The notes under the pieces: generated by a model
Database searches by the model: none
What the model saw: only the letters and a program-made list of their open reading frames with translations
Told to the model about the DNA's origin: nothing
Shown here: piece after piece, positions 14,723 to 19,563 of the stretch
Position numbering within the stretch: the stretch's first letter is position 1
Layout: each line of letters starts with the position of its first letter
Program-made: the position numbers and the translations under genes
From: an uncultured Acidimicrobiaceae bacterium
GTDB taxonomy: Bacteria > Actinomycetota > Acidimicrobiia > Acidimicrobiales > UBA8592
Reading direction: 5' to 3'
Assembly (NCBI GenBank): GCA_913031515.1
Contig: CAJWET010000006.1
Location: 1 to 19,563, forward strand
DNA length: 19,563 nt

Positions 14723-14736
14723 GACCAATTTTGGTC
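14723..14736. repeat. Dyad upstream of the phosphodiesterase gene
   Basis: GACCAA and TTGGTC are perfect 6-bp arms around a 2-bp centre, 24 bp before the ATG at 14760, next to an A-rich stretch. It is a compact operator-like palindrome, or a short 5' untranslated hairpin. Confidence 0.35.
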
Positions 14737-14759
14737 AAATCTCCATTTCAGGTCGATTA

Positions 14760-15455
14760 ATGACACAAATTTTCGCCCACCGCGGCGCTTCAAGAACTTT
14801 TCCAGAAAACACTCTTGATGCATTCGAATATGCTGAAACGCTTGGTGCTGGGTGGATAGAACTTGATGTTTGGCTATCGGAAGACGGGGTTCTAACAGTT
14901 CATCATGACGAAAAACTCAAATCAGGGGAAAGCATTACTGAAAACCCTTTCCAAAGCTTTCCAGATAGTATTCCAAGTCTTCAGGACGTGCTGAATTCCA
15001 CGACGACACTGGGCATAAACGTGGAAGTGAAGACTCCGGATAGTCACACGTTGGACAGCCAGACGCGGATGTTGATTGATGTGCTGTCTCGGATGCTTCA
15101 AGAGATTGGAAGCTCCAGAGACTTCCTGATTTCCTCCTTCAATTATAAGGCCTTGTCATATTTCCGGGAACAAACCCCTGACACACCTATCGGCTTTCTT
15201 ATATGGGAATTTGATGGGGATTTAGATTCGTTAATTACGAAGATCATCAACTCAAATTTCCAAGCCATTCATCCCGCTAATACGCTCGTAACCAAAAGTT
15301 TCGTAACAGCATGCAGCGATAAGAACGTAAATGTCAATGTATGGACGGTAAATGAAGAAGATCGCATCAGGGAGCTTGTGGATTTCGGCGTAGATGGTGT
15401 TATAACTGATATTCCAGATATAGCTTTGGCACTTGTAGAAGGCCAGAGTAGCTAA
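14760..15455 (+). CDS. Glycerophosphodiester phosphodiesterase
   Basis: This 231-aa enzyme would cleave glycerophosphodiesters to glycerol-3-phosphate and an alcohol. The GDPD TIM-barrel motifs are clear: H7 and R8 in AHRGAS, E16 in FPENT, metal ligands E34 and D36 in IELDVWLSEDG, general acid H49 in VHHDE, metal ligand E89 in NVEVK, and the late VNVWTVNEEDR and GVDGVITDIPD strands. The length matches single-domain cytoplasmic members (UgpQ-like), and there is no signal peptide. The ATG has AGG 7 nt upstream. Its stop codon overlaps the stop of the convergent M1 peptidase by 4 nt. Together with the lipid kinase downstream it suggests phospholipid turnover, but the genes are on opposite strands. 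Confidence 0.93.
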   Translation: MTQIFAHRGASRTFPENTLDAFEYAETLGAGWIELDVWLSEDGVLTVHHDEKLKSGESITENPFQSFPDSIPSLQDVLNSTTTLGINVEVKTPDSHTLDSQTRMLIDVLSRMLQEIGSSRDFLISSFNYKALSYFREQTPDTPIGFLIWEFDGDLDSLITKIINSNFQAIHPANTLVTKSFVTACSDKNVNVNVWTVNEEDRIRELVDFGVDGVITDIPDIALALVEGQSS

Positions 15456-17047
15456 TTACTCGCCAATGGCAATGTAGGCATTTCGAGATCGTAGAGCCAA
15501 CGATTGAAAAAATCCTCAAGATCCTCGCCGCTAACGCCCTCAACTGTTTCTATAAAATCACTTGTTGTAACGTTCTTTCCTCCGAAATCTTCAACGTATT
15601 TGCGAAGTGAAGCAAAGAATACTTCATCCCCTATCTCTATTCGAAGAGCATGGAGCGTTAGAGCCCCGCGGAAATAGACCGATGCGGAGAAAAGATCTTC
15701 AGGGCCAGGGTCACCCGGCGGAACCTTGTTAAGGAGTTGTTCTTCGTCTTCGAAAGCACTAACCACATTACGCATGGCATAGTAAATGTCATAGTCCGGA
15801 TTAACCGCCTCTTCGTAGAGGAATTGACTGTAGGTAGCGAACCCTTCGTTGAGCCAAATTTCGCTCCAATTGTCTAGAGTGATGTGGTTTCCGAACCACT
15901 GGTGTGCCAGTTCATGTACATGGACGCCCGGTTGCTGGAATGCGTCATATCCGAATATCGAGAGGGTTTGAGTTTCAAGAGCTAAACCGAGGTCCTCGTT
16001 TATGACAAGGTACCCATAGGTATCAAATGGGTAAGGGCCGAAGAGGTCTGTGAAAACTTCGAACATGGACCTGTAGTCAAATCCAAAAAAATCAACTTCA
16101 AAAATGTCCACCGGAAGTGGGGGAGATTGTGCCCAGTGCCGTAACTGTACGTCGCCCAAGTTCGCCTCTTCGAATTCGACGAATGATCCGAATGCCAAAG
16201 TCGTTAGGTAGGGGGCCCGCGGGTATTTTGTTTCGTAGATCCAAGTGGTCATTCCGTTTTCCGCTTTCCTCTTATCGATTAGAAAGCCATTTGTTACAAA
16301 TTCCCAATCGGGATTATTCCAGAGCTGAGAAGGGTCCATCTTGACGCTCATCTCTATTCGGAATTGAGCGCGGTCACTGGGGTGGTCATTCACTGGGTGC
16401 CAGGCCATGCTGCTAGAAGGTTCTCCATATACGTATGTCCCGCAAGACGAGCACGAAAAGTCTTCTGCGGTATCGCTGAGTTGATTGAACCACCCTCCAT
16501 CAAAGGGGGCATTCTCCAAAAGGCTCATTCCGGGTTCTCCGTTGTAAGTAAATCGCGCCTGAAATTCGGAGCCAGCGGGGAGATTGCTTACTGGCTTGAC
16601 AATAATTTCGCTGCTTTCTCTGGTGAAATCTGCCGCATCTCCATTCACTGTCACGCTACTAACATGCATGTTTGGGTTCAGGTCCACGTTGAAACTAGAA
16701 AGATTGTCGGTTGTCTCTGCTTCAATTGTTGTCGACCCGCGCAAAGTAAGAGATGAAGGGGTCCAAGTGACTTGAATAAGGTAGCGCGTTACGTCGTATC
16801 CTCCGTTGCCAAGGTTTGGAAAATACGGATCCCCGACACCCTTGGATCCTGCAAGGAAGATAGAAGAAGCGTCAGTAGGTTCCGGAGTCAACGCCGCTGG
16901 ATCCTCCTCTAGTTGTTCTGAAGGTGGGCTGTAAGGTGTTGTTTGAGTCTCATCCGGAGAAGTTCTTGTCTCTTCGCCGCATCCAAGGACAAGGAGTGAG
17001 GATAGAAGCCCACCGACGATGGGTGTCAAATACTTGCCAGTGGACAT
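15452..17047 (-). CDS. M1-family metallopeptidase lipoprotein
   Basis: This zinc peptidase (531 aa) is predicted to be anchored outside the membrane. The signal peptide ends in a good lipobox, VLGC, with lipidated C23, followed by a Glu/Pro/Thr-rich linker (24-60). An N-terminal beta domain (about 70-250) precedes the catalytic domain. The zinc site is HELAH at 378-382 with E379 as base and third ligand E401 (LNEGFA), exactly 18 residues after H382. The substrate-binding GAMEN position reads LALETQT with E358, and the transition-state tyrosine is probably Y458 in VYFRGAL. It lacks the large C-terminal helical domain of aminopeptidase N, as do other short secreted M1 proteins. The ATG overlaps the stop of the lipid kinase by one base (TAATG). 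Confidence 0.93.
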   Translation of the reverse strand: MSTGKYLTPIVGGLLSSLLVLGCGEETRTSPDETQTTPYSPPSEQLEEDPAALTPEPTDASSIFLAGSKGVGDPYFPNLGNGGYDVTRYLIQVTWTPSSLTLRGSTTIEAETTDNLSSFNVDLNPNMHVSSVTVNGDAADFTRESSEIIVKPVSNLPAGSEFQARFTYNGEPGMSLLENAPFDGGWFNQLSDTAEDFSCSSCGTYVYGEPSSSMAWHPVNDHPSDRAQFRIEMSVKMDPSQLWNNPDWEFVTNGFLIDKRKAENGMTTWIYETKYPRAPYLTTLAFGSFVEFEEANLGDVQLRHWAQSPPLPVDIFEVDFFGFDYRSMFEVFTDLFGPYPFDTYGYLVINEDLGLALETQTLSIFGYDAFQQPGVHVHELAHQWFGNHITLDNWSEIWLNEGFATYSQFLYEEAVNPDYDIYYAMRNVVSAFEDEEQLLNKVPPGDPGPEDLFSASVYFRGALTLHALRIEIGDEVFFASLRKYVEDFGGKNVTTSDFIETVEGVSGEDLEDFFNRWLYDLEMPTLPLASN

Positions 17048-18066
17048 TAGCTGTCGGTTGTGGATGGAAGTCCCACTAGCCTGGGGTTTGGGACTACCAA
17101 ACTCAGAATATTTGGGACATGTTCAAAATGGAGTCTTGTCGCTTCTCCAAGATAATCTCCATCAAGTTGGTATGGGAATGGCCTGTGCCCTTCAACGTAG
17201 AATTCTTCGACGTCCGCCTTGTAGTTGACAAAAGAACTCTTATGGAAAGCAGTGGAGCCCCGAAGAGCGCTTGAAACCAGTGAAAGCATGTGTGGTAAAC
17301 GCAGGCTGTTTATGCTTATCATTACGAGGCCTCGGTCGAGGGTCGCTTCAGGTGTCAGGCTCAATGGCCTACTTCCTAAGTATGTGTATGGGTTTGTATT
17401 AAGGCAGATACCAAATTTTGAATTTGGGATTTTAGTTCCGTCAGCATGTGTAATACGAAAGGCAGGTTTCCTCTTGTCGTAGTGGCGGAGCCAGGTCTCG
17501 ATGGCGGCGTACACAAATAGTGCATGGCTTGCGTAACGCTTCAACCTGCCTCGTTTTTCTACTTCGGCTACTACAGCAGCATCAAATCCGAGACCCGCAT
17601 GGAATAGGAAATAACGTCCATTTACAGATCCCAGACCTATCCTTCTTGCTCCACCGTTTTCAATAGTTTCAAGTAGTATCCCTGTTGCTTCGACAGGGTC
17701 ATCTGGTAACCCAAGTGTCCGCGCAAACACATTTGTTGAACCACCAGGGAGCACAGCAAGTGCCGTCGTTGAGCCTGCCACACCATTCGCCGCTTCGTTT
17801 GAAGTTCCATCTCCCCCTAAGACGACGACAAGGTCGTACTCATTCTGTGCAGCTTCCCGCGCAAGCCTAGTCGCATGGTCTCGGCGAATCGTTTCACCAA
17901 GAGTGACCTGATGGTCCGCTGACAGGGCTTTCTGTATTACAACCTGCGTACGCGGTGTCACCGAGGAGGCTGCGGGGTTCACAAGGAACATGATCTTCAC
18001 AACTCTCAGTGTACGAAATTTTGTTTCGACTGTGACCTCGATTTGCTCTGTTGGTTGTGGAATCAT
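17047..18066 (-). CDS. Diacylglycerol kinase/lipid kinase (DagK/LCB5-like)
   Basis: This soluble or peripherally bound kinase (339 aa) would phosphorylate diacylglycerol or a related lipid, recycling it to phosphatidate. The catalytic fold shows the nucleotide motif GGDGT at 84-88 (VVVLGGDGTSNEAANG) and LPGGSTNVFAR at 106-116, then GLGFDAAVVAEVE, and the C-terminal beta domain ending in QLDGDYLGE. ATG 18066 has a GCAGG-type site about 7 nt upstream. An internal ATG at 17991, giving MFLVNP, would start at the conserved first strand and cannot be excluded. It is translationally coupled to the M1 peptidase and divergent from etfB. Confidence 0.9.
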   Translation of the reverse strand: MIPQPTEQIEVTVETKFRTLRVVKIMFLVNPAASSVTPRTQVVIQKALSADHQVTLGETIRRDHATRLAREAAQNEYDLVVVLGGDGTSNEAANGVAGSTTALAVLPGGSTNVFARTLGLPDDPVEATGILLETIENGGARRIGLGSVNGRYFLFHAGLGFDAAVVAEVEKRGRLKRYASHALFVYAAIETWLRHYDKRKPAFRITHADGTKIPNSKFGICLNTNPYTYLGSRPLSLTPEATLDRGLVMISINSLRLPHMLSLVSSALRGSTAFHKSSFVNYKADVEEFYVEGHRPFPYQLDGDYLGEATRLHFEHVPNILSLVVPNPRLVGLPSTTDS

Positions 18067-18089
18067 GCAAAACCTGCAGTATGGTCGAT

Positions 18090-18118
18090 GTTTGGAGCGG
18101 TCATTTAGGGCTCCAAAC
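18090..18118. promoter_or_regulatory. Perfect 9-bp inverted repeat, operator candidate before etfB
   Basis: GTTTGGAGC (18090-18098) and GCTCCAAAC (18110-18118) form a perfect inverted repeat with an 11-bp spacer, inside the 88-bp gap between the divergent lipid kinase and etfB genes. It ends about 10 bp before the TATATA element (18128-18133), so a protein bound here would cover the -35 region of etfB. No T-run follows, which argues against a terminator. Confidence 0.55.
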
Positions 18119-18127
18119 CGTATTCCT

Positions 18128-18135
18128 TATATAAC
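18128..18135 (+). promoter_or_regulatory. Probable -10 element of the etfBA promoter
   Basis: TATATAAC contains good -10 matches about 20 bp before the etfB ATG. The -35 position falls inside the inverted repeat and matches the consensus poorly, so an activator or a repressor may act there. Confidence 0.4.
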
Positions 18136-18154
18136 GAGACAAAGAAAAGAAATT

Positions 18155-18928
18155 ATGAAGGTAGCCGTCTGCGTAAAACAGATTCCGGATCCTGCAGATC
18201 CCGGGGAACTTGATTTAGAGGCCAAAACTCTAAAACGTGATGTGAAACTAATCCTCGATGAATCCGATTCCTATGGTGTCGAAATGGCACTTCAACTTGT
18301 TGGGGAAGATGGGGAGGTAGTTCTGATCTCCATGGTGCCCAACAATGAGAGGAATGGGCTGAATAATGCTCTAGCAATGGGTGCCGATAGTGCTGTTCTT
18401 GTGAGTGATGAAGCGTTGGCTGGTAGTGACGCGCTGGGAACGGCAAAAGTGCTCGCTGCTGCGATTCGTCGAGTAGAACCGGATCTCGTGCTTACAGCTA
18501 CTGAATCATCCGATGGCTATACGGGTACCGTTCCTGAGCAGATTGCAGAACTTTTGGAGCTTCCTTCAGTGACCTTTGCCAAGGAAGTCAGCATTAGCAA
18601 TGGAAACGTATCAGTGAAAAGGCAAACGGAGGAGGGTTACGATGAGGTCTCCTGCCCGTTACCGGCGCTGGTATCTGTCACCGCAGGTGTTGTGGAACCC
18701 CGGTACCCATCCTTTAAAGGTATTATGGCGGCCAAGTCGAAACCAGTTGAAGAACTGACAATCAGCGATTTAGGGATTGAAAGTTCGCGCGTGGGCTGGT
18801 CCGGAGGCGGGCAGGAAATCGTTTCTATCGAGCCGGCGCCTAAACGTGAAGCTGGGGAAGTGATCGAAGATGAGGGTGAAGGCCATGAACGTATCCTCGC
18901 ATTTCTTGAAGAGCTGAAGGTCATTTAG
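18155..18928 (+). CDS. etfB: Electron transfer flavoprotein beta subunit
   Basis: This is the beta (small) subunit of ETF (257 aa, standard length), which binds AMP and, with EtfA, accepts electrons from acyl-CoA dehydrogenases. The family N-terminus MKVAVCVKQIPDP is present, followed by DESDSYGVEMAL, the nucleotide-binding loop around LTATESSDGYTGTVPEQIAELL and the recognition-loop region with LPALVSVTAGVVEPRYPS. ATG 18155 is chosen because the protein begins at the first conserved strand; the open frame upstream runs through the promoter and into the kinase gene. The ribosome site is only a purine-rich AAAGAAAAGA. etfA follows after 9 bp. Acyl-CoA dehydrogenase at the start of the window is a plausible electron donor. 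Confidence 0.95.
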   Translation: MKVAVCVKQIPDPADPGELDLEAKTLKRDVKLILDESDSYGVEMALQLVGEDGEVVLISMVPNNERNGLNNALAMGADSAVLVSDEALAGSDALGTAKVLAAAIRRVEPDLVLTATESSDGYTGTVPEQIAELLELPSVTFAKEVSISNGNVSVKRQTEEGYDEVSCPLPALVSVTAGVVEPRYPSFKGIMAAKSKPVEELTISDLGIESSRVGWSGGGQEIVSIEPAPKREAGEVIEDEGEGHERILAFLEELKVI

Positions 18929-18937
18929 GGGGTTGTG

Positions 18938-19563
18938 ATGGGAACGATTTGGGTACATGCTGAAACAAAAGACGGACAAGTCTCGACTATCACACTTGAA
19001 CTACTTGCCAAAGCGAGAGATCTAGGTGATATTGTTGCAGTGCATGCTGGAAGTGACGCCGATGCAGCTGCCGCTGAACTTGGAGCGCATGGTGCGTCAC
19101 GAGTTCTTACTACAGGTGATTTAGATGGAGGCTTGGTCGGCCCCGCATTGGCATCCGCCCTATCTGAGATTGTCGCATCGGAATCTCCTCAGGCGATATT
19201 GCTTGGGACCACATATGGAGGAAGAGATGTCGCTGGCCGACTTTCAGTCAAATTGGATGCACCGGTGATTACGAATATTGTCGATTTAGTAGACAATGAC
19301 GGGTTAACTGGTGTTGAACCAGTTTTTGGTGGAACAACGAATGTCCAGACACGGTTCACTGGTGAAAAGCCCGGAATCTTTCTTGTTCGTCCCAAGTCAT
19401 TTGTTGCTGAATCAATTGAAGGTAGTCCAGCTGAGGTGGAAGTGGTTACTGTCCCTGACCTCGGGAATACCGGAACAGCTAAAGTTAATAGCCAATTCGT
19501 TGAAGAGTCTGATGGGCCAAAACTAGATGAAGCTGCTGTTGTCGTCTCAGGTGACCAAGATTG
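18938..19563 (+). CDS. etfA: Electron transfer flavoprotein alpha subunit (partial, runs off the window)
   Basis: This is the N-terminal 208 codons of the FAD-binding ETF partner. It begins MGTIWVHAETKDGQVS and continues with the typical alpha-subunit domain I: LELLAKARDL, VHAGSDADAAAAELGAHGA, ILLGTTYGGRDVAGRLSVKLDAPVITNIVDL and the FGGTTNVQ...IFLVRPKSF segment. The window ends in the linker before the C-terminal FAD-binding domain (last residues VVVSGDQD), so the GxGR...GaSRaavd region cannot be checked. ATG 18938 has AGGGGG 5 nt upstream. An in-frame GTG lies one codon earlier. It is in an operon with etfB. Confidence 0.93.
   Translation, partial: MGTIWVHAETKDGQVSTITLELLAKARDLGDIVAVHAGSDADAAAAELGAHGASRVLTTGDLDGGLVGPALASALSEIVASESPQAILLGTTYGGRDVAGRLSVKLDAPVITNIVDLVDNDGLTGVEPVFGGTTNVQTRFTGEKPGIFLVRPKSFVAESIEGSPAEVEVVTVPDLGNTGTAKVNSQFVEESDGPKLDEAAVVVSGDQD

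Noticed and set aside
16117..16775. Plus-strand ORFs opposite the M1 peptidase, up to 130 codons
   Set aside because: They are antisense to a gene with an intact zinc site and signal peptide, and show no domain features.
17990..18154. N-terminal extension of EtfB into the kinase gene
   Set aside because: It would cross the inverted repeat and the -10 element and overlap the kinase coding region; the conserved protein starts at 18155.

Overview
The window looks like the chromosome of an actinobacterium of moderate GC content (roughly half G+C by eye). The main markers are a WhiB-family Fe-S protein, a DUF3107 protein, a class E-type sortase, a septum-formation-type lipoprotein and an Mrp protein without the usual CxxC. 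A deep-branching free-living lineage such as the Acidimicrobiia would fit, but this is inference and the window alone does not fix the taxon. Genes are tightly packed, with many 1-25 nt overlaps, and no stretch over 300 bases lacks a gene. I saw no tRNA, rRNA, insertion sequence, prophage or CRISPR array.

Layout: (1) 1-2693, plus strand: the ATPase of an iron-siderophore/cobalamin-type importer, possibly with the last codons of its permease at the window edge, then an acyl-CoA dehydrogenase coupled to a NUDIX hydrolase. (2) 2710-4853, minus strand: an envelope group read as sortase, then septum-formation-like lipoprotein, then a small two-helix membrane protein. (3) 4953-11970, plus strand: a complete System I cytochrome c maturation operon in the order ccmA-B-C-D-E-F-G-H-I, nearly every junction overlapping. 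The 58-codon ccmD is easy to miss. (4) 11971-14586: a cysteine-containing winged-helix repressor (SufR-like) on the minus strand, divergent from mrp; then a DUF3107 gene, and whiB on the minus strand. (5) 14760-18066: a glycerophosphodiester phosphodiesterase converging on a minus-strand pair, a diacylglycerol/lipid kinase followed by a lipoprotein M1 metallopeptidase. (6) 18155-end: etfB and the start of etfA.

How the genes connect: the Ccm operon would build c-type cytochromes outside the membrane. CcmABCD load haem onto CcmE, CcmF and CcmI perform the ligation, and CcmG and CcmH keep the apocytochrome thiols reduced. The acyl-CoA dehydrogenase and the electron-transfer flavoprotein are functional partners in fatty-acyl or sterol oxidation, although 16 kb apart here. 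The repressor, Mrp and WhiB form a loose Fe-S-related neighbourhood. The most noteworthy items are a full System I Ccm set in an actinobacterial context, an extra glycine codon inside CcmC's haem-binding motif that lies in a run of six Gs, a perfect 9-bp inverted repeat before etfB, the SufR-like repressor facing mrp, and a sortase with two extra C-terminal membrane helices. I found no clearly novel multi-gene system.
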